The notes beneath the pieces are model-generated. The model did not search any database, was not told the DNA's origin, and saw only the letters and a program-made list of their open reading frames with translations. Positions 36,447 to 50,200 of a stretch of 64,000 nucleotides of DNA are shown one piece after another. The stretch comes from Vicia villosa (Eukaryota > Streptophyta > Magnoliopsida > Fabales > Fabaceae), in assembly GCF_029867415.1 (NCBI RefSeq), contig NC_081186.1, positions 108,626,128 to 108,690,127 on the forward strand. The letters are read 5' to 3'. The number at the start of each line of letters is the position of its first letter. The stretch's first letter is position 1. A program made the translations under genes and the position numbers.

Positions 36447-36894
36447 CACGTGTTCATCGGTGTGAAGTACTAATAATTTCTTTCTTCTTCGATATCTATG
36501 GAGTGCCTCAATGTTCATGCTGTTCTCTTCCTTTCTTGTCTTGTGTTTAATTTATGCATGTCTTGGTTTTTCTCACAGGAAGCAGTGGCTAAAAACATAT
36601 TGGTGGAAATTGATGATTTGAAAGTGATGCAAAGAAGTATTGGTGTATCAACATGGTTACTTTTTTTTTTAATGAAATATTAATATGATTGCATATTTTG
36701 AAAATTCTAATGAGTTGCTATACAAGTTAGTATTGATGAAAATTGGAAACTCTCATCCACATAGCATGTAATGCGACATCAATATCGACACATGTCGACA
36801 CATGTGATTATGTTCAATTTTTCATATTAAGTTCAATTTTTCCTGTTTTTCATAGCTATTTTTCAAGTTCAATTTTTTCAGTTCTTCATAGCTA
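36447..36894. other. 3' flank of PAP29 copy A
   Basis: No separate gene. The sequence stays similar to copy B, including the string ttctcacaggaagcagtggctaaaa cut at about 36570-36595, which could be a 3' UTR intron acceptor. Short tandem ttcaatttttc-type repeats stand at 36810-36880. Confidence 0.5.
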
Positions 36895-37177
36895 CTCCCT
36901 TCGTTCCTTTTTAAGTGTCGTTTTAGCAAAAAGCTCTTCAACCAAGATAGTGAATTATTAGAGTTAATTTTCCTATTATATCCTTATTTATTTTTCTCTT
37001 TCTAAATAAATTCAATCATACATTCTCTTTTTCCAATAACTAATTGAAAAATTTAAGGTGGAGTTATTGAAAAAATAAGGGTATAAATGACAAATTATAA
37101 CATTAAATTATAAAATGACACTTAAATAGGAACAAAAAAAATCTTCTAAAACGACACTTAAAAAGGAACGGAGGGAG
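36895..37177. mobile_element. Stowaway-type MITE
   Basis: A 283-bp element with long inverted ends. The left end is CTCCCTTCGTTCCTTTTTAA and the right end on the other strand CTCCCTCCGTTCCTTTTTAA. It is flanked by TA on both sides. Copy B carries the empty site (atagcTAtcac near 54731) with a single TA, so boundaries and the TA duplication are confirmed within the window. The terminal motif and TA target are typical of Tc1/mariner-derived Stowaway elements. It has no coding capacity. Confidence 0.95.
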
Positions 37178-38026
37178 TATCACATTTGTTATCCATTGTA
37201 GATTTTTGACTACTAAACCAGAGAAGTAGTTCTTTTGTCAATTGCAATACTATTAAAGAGTTTTTCTTATTCTTCGTTGGTAAATCGGAGCATTTAGGAA
37301 TTCAAGGCTATGTTTGAAACCCACGACCACAAATTTAAGGAACTTAACTATGTTTGGATATTATAAAATGAATGAAATGAAACAGATCATAGTAAAAATT
37401 TTGTTCCATCATTTAGAAATTTTAAGGATTGAACAAGAGAAGTTCTTCATTTTGCCCAAATCAGAGGGAAAGAAATATAGTGGTAAGAGATATAATTAAA
37501 TGAAATTCATACCACTTCATTCCCCTCTATCCAATATTAAATTATTCAAACAATGAAACACCGTTTCATTTCATCTCATACTGCTCCACTTCATCAGATT
37601 CCATCAATCGAAACAAAGCCTACATATCTTTCATTTGTGTCACACTAATCTTAAGGAATTCTTGTTATTTTGTTGTTAAAATTCACATCCTTTTGAATGC
37701 AGATTTAGCAGGTTATAGCCAGGACAGTCTATTATCCTCTGTATTAGTTACCATTAGATGTTATCTCAGTCTTTATATCCATGCAAAAATCTAATTTGTT
37801 ACTTCTTGGATCTACATTCAAGACATCTAAACTTATAATTAAATAGGTCTTTATACATTGAACCATCAACCTGTGCATCATATTGAATTAGGTAACCATT
37901 TTACAAGCTTTCACCAACATAAACACTCCCTAAAAAAACATGGTAAGCCTTACAACTTGCTAAAACATGTTTCACCATTTGTTTCTCCAAGGTTTACTCT
38001 ATCATAGTTGTCTTCGACCCTTCTCA
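37178..38026. other. Right arm of copy A
   Basis: Homologous to 54733-55584. It contains no gene and forms the spacer between PAP29 and the 3' end of LHCA2. Confidence 0.6.
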
Positions 38027-38041
38027 CTATGGAGTGAAAGC
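38027..38041 (-). pseudogene. Orphan terminal exon of LHCA2
   Basis: On the minus strand a ctacag acceptor is followed by GCT TTC ACT CCA TAG, against GCT TTC ACT CCC AAG TGA in the intact LHCA2 at 55585-55602. The flanks match copy B. It is the last exon carried along by the duplication without the rest of the gene, and it has decayed: two base changes create an early stop. It cannot act alone. Confidence 0.85.
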
Positions 38042-38337
38042 CTGTAGAAGAAATAACCGATATAATCATGTCAAACAAATCCAAAACGATAATAAATTAC
38101 TTGGCGAATTTTAGTTTTAACCGGACCGTTTTTTTTTTGTAATGACTGGTGCGTGTCATTTTTTGTATGTATTATCGTTTACCATGTAAAATTAAACCGA
38201 TTCAATACATATATAATATAAGTATGTTTAATGTTGTCATTGTTTATGTTCTGCCTATTTTGTATGTATTTGTTATTGTTATCTCAAAACAGAATGCAAT
38301 GCACAAAATGTGATTTTTCACCTCTGTTTCTACATAA

Positions 38338-39162
38338 TTCGGAAGTTCATTTCCGAAATATAGCTGTTTTTGGACTTATTTCGGAAGTTCATTTCCGAAA
38401 CATCCACTGAATATAAGATAAGGTTTGTTGGGTCATTATTACTCCAATAAATTTATAAATACAGCACAATCTTTTCATCCTCATCACACCACAAAACACC
38501 AATGACACATACATACTCCCACATAACATTTGTCTACTTCACTAGTGGCTACCCGATGCCGTTCTAATTCCGCTTCTCACGCGACACGCCGTTCGCGCAA
38601 TTGATAACGTCGCTCAACACACTATTGAAATATTCGAAAAATCGAAAGGTTGTCAAGCTTGAGTACCGCTCGCCATCGCTTAACGACGAGGGAGACATTC
38701 AATTCACCCCATTTGAAGTCAAGAACGACGAATATTTAGCGGTTTTGTGGACAACTTTCGACCGATTTTCTTCGAAGGGTCCGATCGAGTTGGATGCGAA
38801 ACTTCAAAGATCGGGAGCCGACGTTATCAAAATGTTGACTCATCCTCACCTACCCGTGTTTAACAATATGTAACTTTAATTTTATGTAACGTGATCTTTG
38901 TAATCTTCGTCCTTTAAATAAATTGAATCGTTGTTGTTTGTTATTTTTCTTCTGTATCAGACCCTATTTTGGAAGTAAATTTTCGAATTCTTCAAAGGGG
39001 GGGTGAATTCGGATATGCACTTTCGAATTCGCCTATTTTCTGAAAAAAAATATTATTTCGGATGTACATTTCCGAAATCAATTTTTTTCATAAAAAAAAT
39101 ATGTTTTCGGAAGTGCATTTCCGAAACCATATTTTTTCTCATAAAAAAGTGACTTCGAAAAT
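38338..39162. repeat. Palindromic repeats TTCGGAAGTNCATTTCCGAA around a small ORF
   Basis: Two perfect copies of TTCGGAAGTTCATTTCCGAA stand at 38338-38357 and 38380-38399. Right of the small ORF are variants near 38970, 39010, 39055 and 39104. A last unit was split by the CACTA insertion (ttcgaaaat before and gcatttctaaa after it). The pattern GGAANTNCATTTCC parallels the GGAGATGCATCTCC set at 7.9-8.9 kb. Confidence 0.75.
38502..38873 (+). pseudogene. Small unrecognised ORF with one in-frame stop
   Basis: From ATG 38502 the frame runs 123 codons to TAA 38871-38873, broken only by TAA at 38565-38567 (codon 22). The reading passes FVYFTSGYPMPF, the stop, FRFSRDTPFAQL, VVKLEYRSPSLNDEGDIQF, AVLWTTFDRFSSKGPIELDA and ADVIKMLTHPHLPVFNNM. 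Composition and GC content are clearly coding-like. The length fits a small stand-alone protein. It sits between palindromic repeats and is probably carried by a repeat family; a relation to the N-terminal region of MuDR-type transposases is possible but not shown. I do not know its function. Confidence 0.6.
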
Positions 39163-39930
39163 CACTACAAGAAAATTGACTTTCGGTGACACTCAAAAAG
39201 TGTCACTAAAAGTCAATAATCTGTAGGTAAATGTCTATTGGACTTTGAGTGACACCCACACTTGGCGTCAACTTTAAGGGGGTGTAGTGTGACACCAAAT
39301 TAAATGTCACAATAACTTTTAGCTACGGTTAAGTTTTTTCCTACAGTGTCACTATATACTATGCTAGTATTAGAAATAATAGAAACTCTAGCTACAGATT
39401 GTTTTCTTTTAGCTGTCACTAGAACTTCAAATAATATAATTTTTATTATATAAAAATATAATAAATTTATAAATTCAATTTTTAATATAATTGAGAAATA
39501 TTACTATTTAAATAAAAGTTACTCATTTAAAATATTTTTCATTACATTTCAAACCATGACAAAGCTAAACAACTAAAATTAAACTATTATACCATTTTCT
39601 ACTAAATAAATTTAGAGGAATGCAGAATCAATAGACAAAATCATATAAAAACTTTTCAATAACAAATTTAGAGGAATGCAGTACAAATTTATCTCCCATT
39701 TAACATGAATGCAATCCCATATTTTTTTCATTATAAAATTATTCTTCTGTTGTTTGGTGGTAGTCACCAATCCTAGTCCTATATTATTCACTTGTTCCTT
39801 CATTTACATCACGAATTCAAACTAATCAACTTTCATTATAGAATACAGAAAATTTCCGGCTGATAAATTTCATATTTATATCTATGTTCATGAATACCAA
39901 CTAGAACACATTATCCCAAAAATATCATAC

Positions 39931-40465
39931 TTGAAACTGATTCGCCGAAACTGTCTTCCCATACTCTTTACTTTTATAAGATGAGAAATACACAAGTGCT
40001 GCATAGGTACTGCTAGAACCCATATCATAGAGAACAACATGCCTCGACTCGTTTGAGAAATCCTTATCAATCCCATACTGCAAAGCCGCACAAGAATGCT
40101 CATTAATCAACGAAAGAACATTAATCCCGGCCAACTCCGCCGCCTGAAGCAATCACTTCCGTTCCGCTTGTCCAAAATAAGGCGGAACAGCAATCACCGC
40201 ATCCTTGATCGGAATCTTCGAATGAAACTCAGCCAAATTCGCGGCATGACTCAAAACCATAGCAACCAATTCCTCAGGCGAATACTCGGTCCCGTTTTTA
40301 TCCACCACGAAATTCACCGTGCCTCTTGTAGAATCCTCCTTCGCCTCGAACGGTAAATACAACGAATCTAGAAACTTCTTAGCAGAAGCGTAGGGCTTCC
40401 CGATTAGGTCTCTCATTTGAGAATAAACTTGTTGCGGATACCGCGCGACTAGACCCGCTGCTACT
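39931..40465 (-). pseudogene. Captured fragment of HSP70-17 (ER-type large HSP70)
   Basis: On the minus strand one exon-like block of about 178 codons reads ARYPQQVYSQMRDLIGKPYA, then KFLDSLYLPFEAKEDSTRG, YSPEELVAMVLSHAANLAEF, DAVIAVPPYFGQAERK, a TGA, LLQAAELAGINVLSLINEH, YDMGSSSTYAALVYFSSYKS and VSANQFQ. It stops at a gtatga donor (39925-39930). This is part of the N-terminal ATPase domain of the plant HSP70-17/GRP170-like group. The TGA near 40153 replaces the Gly codon expected after AERK. The rest of the gene is absent. The sequence is otherwise well preserved, so the capture is fairly recent. Confidence 0.9.
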
Positions 40466-40699
40466 TCTTAGCATAATTGAATTTGTAAATAATAAATTGA
40501 GTAAAATAAAACATTATATGATTCATTTCATCTCATTCTGCTCCTGTAGTACAATATACACACACAAACATGTATTCGGTATATGTACTTCACCATTTTA
40601 GAAATACTCGTGCTTCAGAGGTTTGAAGGAACTAAAGGTGTTCCATATTTATGAATAGATACTTTTCCATTAAACTGCTGTTAGACAAATTTAGAATTA

Positions 40700-41592
<893 letters not shown>

Positions 41593-42471
41593 CTATAAAC
41601 AAAATAAGATATAGCAACCATATCAAGATAAGTGCAGCATGACTCAAACATAATGACATCAAAGTCTGTAATTTAAATTAAAAAATAAAAAATGAAAAAT
41701 AAGAGATTAAGTAGCAAGGGACAAAATTAATACACAATGTTGAGAAGCATGGCAAGAGCCAGTGAGAGGGTTGAAGAGAAAATGAGAAATGAAAGTTTAA
41801 CCACAAAAATGCAACTTACTTTACAATTTGTTTCCTGTATTTAATAAATTTGCAAAATAAGTAACTGCGAACTTAGCAAACTAATCCAACCAATCTCTAA
41901 CTAGTACTAACCATACAAACTATTCTATTAGCACACAATCATGAGATAAATTCAACAAATTATTAAAATAAAATGAGTAACAATGACTACAATACAATAC
42001 TCAAATTGTGTACTATCTCTTTCTTGGTAGATTGATTAGTCCTGCTGCCTCTACGCCATAATACTTACTAAATATTAAGGTTTCAATGGGAAATGCCTGT
42101 CTAGTAGACACAAGAAGATTTTTCATTGGAACGGAAAACAAATGAAAACCAAAACCAAAACATAATTTGTTTTTTAATAGAAACTTTTTTGTTTTTTTTT
42201 TAAAGGCAAATGCAACTTCCTTTTCAAATAGTTTGTTAGTGGAGGGAGTTCAACCCATGGTAAACGTTTACTAGAAACTTAGTTGGTGTCCTCGTTAGGA
42301 AACCCTATGAAAAGTGTCAGAAATAGAACATAATTGAATACGCAGAAAAATAGACGATTTTAGTAATCAAGGAAGCAACTCATAGAAGCAAAATAAGAAA
42401 ATACAAGAGTTCAGATCGTTAAGTAAACCTTATAATCAAATGATATTGGTAGACACGAAAAACGTCTTAAC

Positions 42472-42990
42472 ATACCCTAAATCACTGAGAGCTAATGCAA
42501 CAGCACAAATGTTAGGAACTCCACTTCTCACAACCTGCCAACAGACATGAATGTGATTAAATGCAGAAACAGATAAAGCTTATTTTTCCAGACTTAGCCC
42601 TCTGGTTAAGAATTAAGAAATATTGAGAATCTTGCAATAAATTCTTCAATCAATGGCCTATTCTATAAGTTGCTATATGCAATTAGCTTCTACATCTCAA
42701 TTTCTTTGGAAGTTATTTCACAAAGTTTCTTCATAAATAACAGGCTTTATATAAGTGTTGGACCATTAATACATTTTAATTGAGAAGCTCCCATAAGCTA
42801 GAAGCTAATCTAAACTTGGATTAAGCCACAACAATGTAGATTATACTGATGCCAAGATTATACGTGTCTATTGTATGAAATATACGGTAAGTCGGTAACT
42901 AATACAATATTAAATACTTACATCATAAGTGTCTACAAGGGCAAGAAAGTTATCAGGAAATGCCAATGCATATGATGTGAATGCTGCCAA
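42472..42990 (-). pseudogene. Captured exons of nicotinate phosphoribosyltransferase
   Basis: Exons complement(42922..42990) and complement(42472..42534) are both in frame and phase 0. The first reads LAAFTSYALAFPDNFLALVD and TYD (gtaagt donor), the second VVRSGVPNICAVALALSDLG and Y. This is the highly conserved region of NaPRTase, the enzyme that makes nicotinate mononucleotide in NAD salvage. The following GIRLDSGDLAYLS-type exon is not found, nor are other parts of the gene. Acceptor sites are ttag and gcag. It lies upstream, in the minus direction, of the other captured exons. Confidence 0.85.
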
Positions 42991-44189
42991 CTAAATATTT
43001 GTAAGACTCAAAATAAGGATGGAAAGACACTCGTAGTAGATGTTTGCTTTGAATTTGGTTGGTACGACAATTATAATCGAGTTATATTCAAAATCAATAT
43101 GAGTAAACTCATTGTGGCATTTCAACAAACACCTTGTTTACAAAAATCAGTTTTCCAATTATTAACACAATTTAGCATGAAAACATCAAAACATAATTAT
43201 TCTCTTCAAATCAATTTTGCTATGGCAGAACAAAACACAAGCTAACAACAGAAAGCAAGAATCGATTAAGAACAACAACAACTTACAAGGACAAGTCACT
43301 GGATTGTTGCTCCTAGTAAACTCCTTTTGAACTACGACGGTATCCACGTTCAGTAGTTGAAGGTCACTGGACACAAAACCACGTTCAGTAATCGATTAAT
43401 TAATTAAAGTGCTTTTGTGATGAACTACAGAAATGAATAGGATGAGAAAGAAACAATATTACCACTGTTTGATTGGCGTCAAGATTATGCTCGAAGAAGA
43501 AACTTGGTAGTGAGAAGCTCTCGAACAAGAATGTGCAGAAATGAGAAGCGTTTTAGAAATGAAGGTGAGACTGAGAGGCGCGATAAGTGAGAAGCATCGG
43601 AAACAATTAGATTAATCAAAGTAAGTTTTGTTTCAGAATTTTAAAATTAAGTTATTCTTGGTGGTTGGTTCCTTGGTAGACATATATACAAACAAGGGTT
43701 TGATACCCACAATTTGAGTTTTATTAGATTTTTTTTTCAAAATTCTCATAGCTTTTACTTTATTAAAAAAATTAAGTATGAAATTAAAATTAAAATTTAA
43801 AAATAACACAATTCACATTAAAAAATTAATTAATATTGAATAATTAATCATTAAAATTTTATAAATATAAATAAAAGGAAAAAAGATATTAAATAAAAAG
43901 ATATTTTTAGTAATAAGTAAAAATTGTTATGGTGAGAATAAATTAAAATAATATTTTTATTTATAATAATTGACTAATTGTTTTACAATCTACCATTAAT
44001 TTTGGTCAAAAATTATTTTGTGAGCAAAATTAATTTTTGTTTAAATAAAAAAGTTATTTTAATTTTTTGTTATCATAAATAATTTAATTATTTTTAATGG
44101 AAATAGTAATATTTTTTAAAAACATAAAGTTAATATTGTTTGCTTAAGAGTAAAAATCAATTCTATATTTTTTTGTCTAATAGGACAAT

Positions 44190-44345
44190 AGTGATGGAGT
44201 AAAATTGTAGGTAAAAGTGGTATTTAGTGATAAATATTAGTGATAGAGTTAAACTGTAGGTAAAAGTGGTATTTAGTGACAAATATTAGTGATTGAGTAA
44301 AACTGTTGGTAAAAGTGGTATTCAGTGACAAATATTGACCCATTA
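44190..44345 (+). repeat. Subterminal tandem repeats of the CACTA element
   Basis: Three units of about 55 bp near the right end, each with a gtgatNgagt start and a ggtaaaagtggtatttagtg core. Such subterminal repeats are transposase-binding regions in characterised CACTA elements; the role here is by analogy. Confidence 0.8.
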
Positions 44346-44534
44346 CTATAAATAAGTGTCACCGAAAGTCAATTTTCTTGTAGTGAATGCATTTCTAAAA
44401 TAAAGGAGCATTTTGAAGTTTTCGTCACGAGTAACCAAGAAGAAAGGGGTCAATGAAAAAATTTCTTAAAAAAGTAGATCCTTATAATGGAGCTTATAAT
44501 GGAGGAAGAGTCATTCTCCCCTTATTTCCACAAA

Positions 44535-45443
44535 CTAGTAAGATACCCGTGCGTCCGCACGGGTAAATTTAATTAGATCCGTATAAATTAAAAATGAATA
44601 GTTTAATTATAAATGAAAAATGATCATATAAATTCAAATATATTAAATAATCATATAAAAAAAAATACTATAAAATGGAGATAATAAAAATGAAATATTA
44701 ATATTTAAAAATAAAAATTATCTCTCAATTAATAGTAATTGTTGATTAAAATAAAATAACTACTATGTTGATAATGACCCGTGCAATAAAAAAATTATTT
44801 GATGCGATATAAAATATATTTAAAAACAAATGTAAAATAAACAATAATCATGGAAATTTAATTGTATTAAATAATAATAAACAATCGTGAGATGGATAAA
44901 AAATAAAAATAAAGATATTATCTCTCAAATAAAGACAATGATTGATTAAAATAAAATAGACATTGTGTTGATAGTGACCCGTGAGATAATAAATAAATAG
45001 AGAAAAAAATTAAAATGAAAGTAAGAAAGTGTGGAAAAAAATGTGAGAGAAATTTGAAATTTTAATTAAGATAGAGAAAATGTGTAATAATCGATTACAA
45101 AAATTAAATATTGAGTTGATAGTGACCCGTGAAATAATTAAATATTTTTGGGGATAATAATTAAAATGAAAGTAAGAAAGTGTGGGAAAATGAAATGTAA
45201 AAGAAATTTGAAATTTTAAGTAAGAGAGAGAAGATGTGTGTTTGGGAGAAAAAGTTGAATCATAAACATGCAATTGACACTTGGCAAAAAAGTTGATTTT
45301 TATTGGACAATAGAAAAGTGGTTGGGTGATTTTGTTAGTTACTATTTTATCCAATTTGTAGTGTAATATTTTTTAGTCGGAAAGGTAATTTTGACAGTTT
45401 GGTCAATTTCTTAGTAATAGATAGATAGTAGATAGATAGTAGA
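44535..45443 (-). mobile_element. Non-autonomous Helitron (909 bp)
   Basis: Read on the minus strand, it starts TCTACTATCTATC and ends with the hairpin ACCCGTGCGGACGCACGGGT, then ATCTTA and CTAG, followed by host T. That is TC at the 5' end, and a GC-rich hairpin a few bases before CTRR at the 3' end, inserted between A and T with no target duplication. Copy A supplies the empty site (cccacaaaattgtaggtaaag near 11663). No Rep/helicase is encoded. Inside, the motif gttgatartgacccgtg recurs three times (about 44767, 44970 and 45115). Confidence 0.9.
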
Positions 45444-46856
45444 TTTGTAGATAAAGTATGAGAAATCATTTGTATATATATTTGAAAATTTATTCACTAA
45501 TTTTGACATAACGAAAGTAAAGAAACCCTAACGAGATCGCTCTCATGAGCAGGGTTATCAAAATCATTATACTTTTGATAAATAAATGTATCAAAAAGAA
45601 AAACTTAAAAGATCAATCTTATAAAAAAATTGAACAAATTTATTAGAAAAATAGATATATAATTTTGCCAATAATATATTAATTAAGTCAAAAATCACTG
45701 TGACGTTTCAACCTAGATAAATAAAATATTTTTTTATATTACTATTTGTAAAACATCTGCACAAGTAAGCATACAGTTTTGAGATGCATCTAATTTTGTC
45801 TTGCATTAAGTAAATACTCGTATTTTTTTAACAGAATGTGAATAGAGATAAATGTGAAGGTAGGTGAATATTACTAAGATGTATTAAATATGATCTTGCC
45901 AACTTGACACCTTTGTCCATTACAGTATGTATGATGTATGTATCCATCAATAAGTCGGCTAGATATGTAAATTGGGCCATGTGCCAATGGCCGGGGCCAA
46001 TATTTTGAGGGGCCACAAATATAAACAAGAGCAGTGTTATATGGTGCGAAAATTTTCTTCACGAAATTTCAGAGAAGTATGTGTTCAGAAATTGACTATA
46101 CTTTTGAAACATTGCTACTTAGAATGATAAAAAGCTAAATTGACTATACTTTTCGTATTTGCGGTTGTAATATAATTAATAATTAATTTAATAATTTTTG
46201 CGACCACAATTACATTGTAAATTAAAATCACTGTTATCATCAAAAATCACATTAAACGAACTTATTTAGGGTTCTTCAAAATTGTATGAAAACACAAAAA
46301 TTTTAAATTTCAAAATTCAATTTATTTTCTATGTAATAATTTTTTTTTAATATTAGATATTTGTAAACAGTAAATTTCAAACACCTCTCAACTAAAATTC
46401 ATGTCGCAACTGTCACAATTTGCAATGTAGTAACCGTAATGACCGTAATTGCAAATCGTTACGTTCACGCTCACATCCACAACATTGAAATACAACATAA
46501 AATACAACAACATTGAAATTTTTCATCAATTTTCCTACAATTTTCCAACAACAACATTACAATTTTACAACTTTTCAACATCAACTTTACAATTTTTCAT
46601 CAAAATTGAAATTTAAATTAAAGTCTAAAACTTTCCATCAAGTTTGGTAACATTACAATTAAAATTAAGATCAAAGCGGGTGTGGTTTCGGGTGCGAGTT
46701 TCACACTACTCAAACTCGCAACCAAAATATCAGATGACACTTGAACCCAAACTCTGTCAACTCAAATTTTCACCCGTTGACTCGAGTTCGAGTGCGGGTG
46801 AGTCCCGCAGGTTTGAATATAACTGTCATCCCTACTTCTTATGTGAGCAAATATTA
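45444..46856. other. Left arm of copy B, no genes
   Basis: AT-rich, homologous to about 11672-13053 in copy A. No coding frame with recognisable content. Confidence 0.6.
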
Positions 46857-47211
<355 letters not shown>

Positions 47212-50200
47212 AATAACAACAAACCGCATCATACAACTACAAGAAGAAATATATCATATTATATATTAATTAATCGAAATTGCAAAAAAAAACTAATAAA
47301 TTTTTTGGCATGTACATATATAAATTTTTTGGCATCTTTAAAGTAAGAATGAATATTTAATTTAGATCACAAAAAATAAGGTAAAAAAATTATCAACTAA
47401 AAATGTGTTTGAAAAATCTCCTTATATACAACGTTTGAAATAGTTGAATACAGTGCATTCTCCTTACTATGTATTAAGATTTTCTAACCAGTTTTAATCT
47501 TAACTCTTGAAATTACAATATATAATTGACCATGACTAAAAACAAGAATAGGTTAATACAATCCGATACTATTTAAACTTATTGTTAAAACATGGCCAAC
47601 CTCTATCTCAAACTCCGTCTGTCACGTGCCTTTTGAAAATATTATAAATAGAAGTTTGTCAACAAAAAAAAATATTTTAAATAAAATTAATATACAAATT
47701 TTAAGATAAAATTTTCTATTTAATTCTTAACTTTACAAATTTGCCTTACCTATATATAAATTTTATGATTAAAATGTCAAACAAGGTTGATGGAATAACT
47801 TTACCCTCAACTCCACAAGTTTTTTTAGTTAAATATTATCTCATTCTTATTCTAATATATATTATCTTACCTTTTTTTTTCTTTAAAATAAAACATATCC
47901 AACAAAAGTTAATATTTATTGATGTATTGAATTTAAATTTGAAATGAATCAATTTTTTGCATACTATCATCTTATCTTTATTTTTTTACATACAAAGATA
48001 ACATTAATATTATTGAATTTCAACATTAATCATTGTATATTAATTAATTAAAATACTAATTGAATCTCTGAATTTCATTGAAGTCAAGTCATATTGCCCC
48101 ATTGAAGGGGAGGAGATCCTTGTCCCCATTGAAGTCATTGTCATTGAAGTCACTCCATTCAAACTCAGCATGCTAATACAGTAAAAATACAAGAAAAAGA
48201 AACAGGTCTTCTTTAATTATAAATAAAAAGTCTTCGAGTCAAGCTTTCATTTCACATCATATTAATATTCTTCCATCCACTTTAAAAGTATGGTTCACAA
48301 ATAATATACACTTTTTTGTTCTATTCTATATATCATTTTCATTTATATTAATGTATCTAAATATAATTTCTTTGATTTTTAATAGAAAACAAATTTTGGT
48401 TGTGTGTGTATATACAAATTTTTTTGCTATAATATAATTCTTGTATATTATACGCACACACAAAATTGAAGAAGATTACATGCAAATTTTTTTATTGAAG
48501 GGAATATGTTTTCTTCATAAAAATCACAAATTTGATTTAATTTGGATGTATTATCGGTATAAATATCTTTTTACACAGAAATAAAATCTAAATTAATTTA
48601 TTTAAAAAATTTGATTTATTAAAAATATTTTAAGTTCACTCATACCAATTGTTATTTACTTTTTAGAAAAAGATTAATTGTTGTTATTTTGAACCGTCAA
48701 AAACATTATACTCATCTTTATATATTTTATTTAATTAAAGACAATGAGATTTTATACTTAATATTTTTGTTTTTATATATGTATAATATTATCAATATAA
48801 AATTATTATATATTAACATTTTACAGAATTTAAATTTGAGATTTTGAGAGGAGCATATCCTCAAGATTTAAGCTTTCACCACTAAACCATACAATAATAT
48901 GTGACATATGATTCATTTCTCTAATTATTATTAATTAAAGTTAATATTATAAAATTTAAGTTTAGTCTAACTCAATTTTCATAAAATCGATTGATGAGAA
49001 AATTGTTTTTTCATATAAAAACTTATTTATTATATATAATTTGTGTTAGAATATACACTAAAATCATTGTTTATGATGTTCAAAATCATGTCTGATGTCT
49101 TACTAAAGATTCTTAAAAACCCATACAAACCAAATTCAAGTTATGTGGCAATTAGCATGAAATGTGAACCAATTAATCTCAAGTGTTTGACGGGCAACAC
49201 ATTAGACGTGAAATGTGAACCAATTAGTCTTAAGTGTTTGACGGGCAACACATTAGACATGATTGAGATAAAGACTTCCCTTTTAAATTTTAAGTTTTCA
49301 TATACATTTACATTGTTATAAAATTGCGGTAAAAAATGATTTCAGTGTTCTCATATACTAAAATAGTCGAATCGAGATTAATTGTAGTTGTATACAATTC
49401 CACACTCTTCATTTTAACAAGGCATTTTTTCCTAAAAATAGGTTGATCGTAGGTCCAATGACAAATAAACTCAATTATTTGTCTAAAGGCGTATCTATGA
49501 AAGGGTTGGGAGTTCAGTGCATCTATAATTATTGGACCATACTCGATCCACTCCACATGCAGCTATCCATATGATCTAACATACCTTTGTGTTCCGCGTC
49601 AGGAAACATAGGGTGATTCTAACCATCACCCATATATAATGCATCCAACAACATATCTACATGTACGTTTTAAACATAACTTAATTCATTACTTGGATTC
49701 ATTAACTGATTTGAGTGTTGGAGTGCTAACGTTACCGGCCCTCACCTCTGTTTCGTCGTATCACGAAGCATTCTCCATCGTACAAGTTGGTTTCATGGTC
49801 TCAAATTCATCATTTTTGGTTCCTTAAACAGAGCAAAAATTGTGACGGATTCTCACACCTAAAGCGAACAATATCTCGTAGTCGCAATGATACAAACTTG
49901 AAGTTGATCAGAACATTGAGAGGGTGTGAAAGATTCTATCATACAATGGCATGAACTTATGGTGTGTTGAGTAGGAGTAGGTGACCTTAGGGTTGATCTC
50001 CAAGTTAAGGGGGTCAGGGGTGTGTTGAATGGAAGTATGTGACATCAAGAATACATGCATTAAATGTTTGTCTTGTAACTTAAATGTTTCACAGTATAAA
50101 TCTTTCATGTGGCCCTAAACTTCTAGGATAAATTATGATGTCCTTAGAGTACTTGAGTGACATTGCATGACCAAGGTTATATTTGATCTGTTGCTTAGAA

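Larger units (their letters stand above)
11634..38095 (+). repeat. Segmental duplication, copy A (interrupted)
   Basis: Homologous along its length to 44496-55656 once insertions are removed. The matching blocks are 11634-14852 with 44496-49020, 19549-20585 with 49025-50058, and 32228-38095 with 50054-55656. They show scattered substitutions and small indels. The left limit is the shared ataatggag...gaagagtcattctcccc string. The right limit lies inside the last intron of LHCA2, just past a relic of its terminal exon. Additions specific to copy A are a LINE block, an LTR element and a Stowaway MITE. Without them the unit is about 10 kb. Confidence 0.93.
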
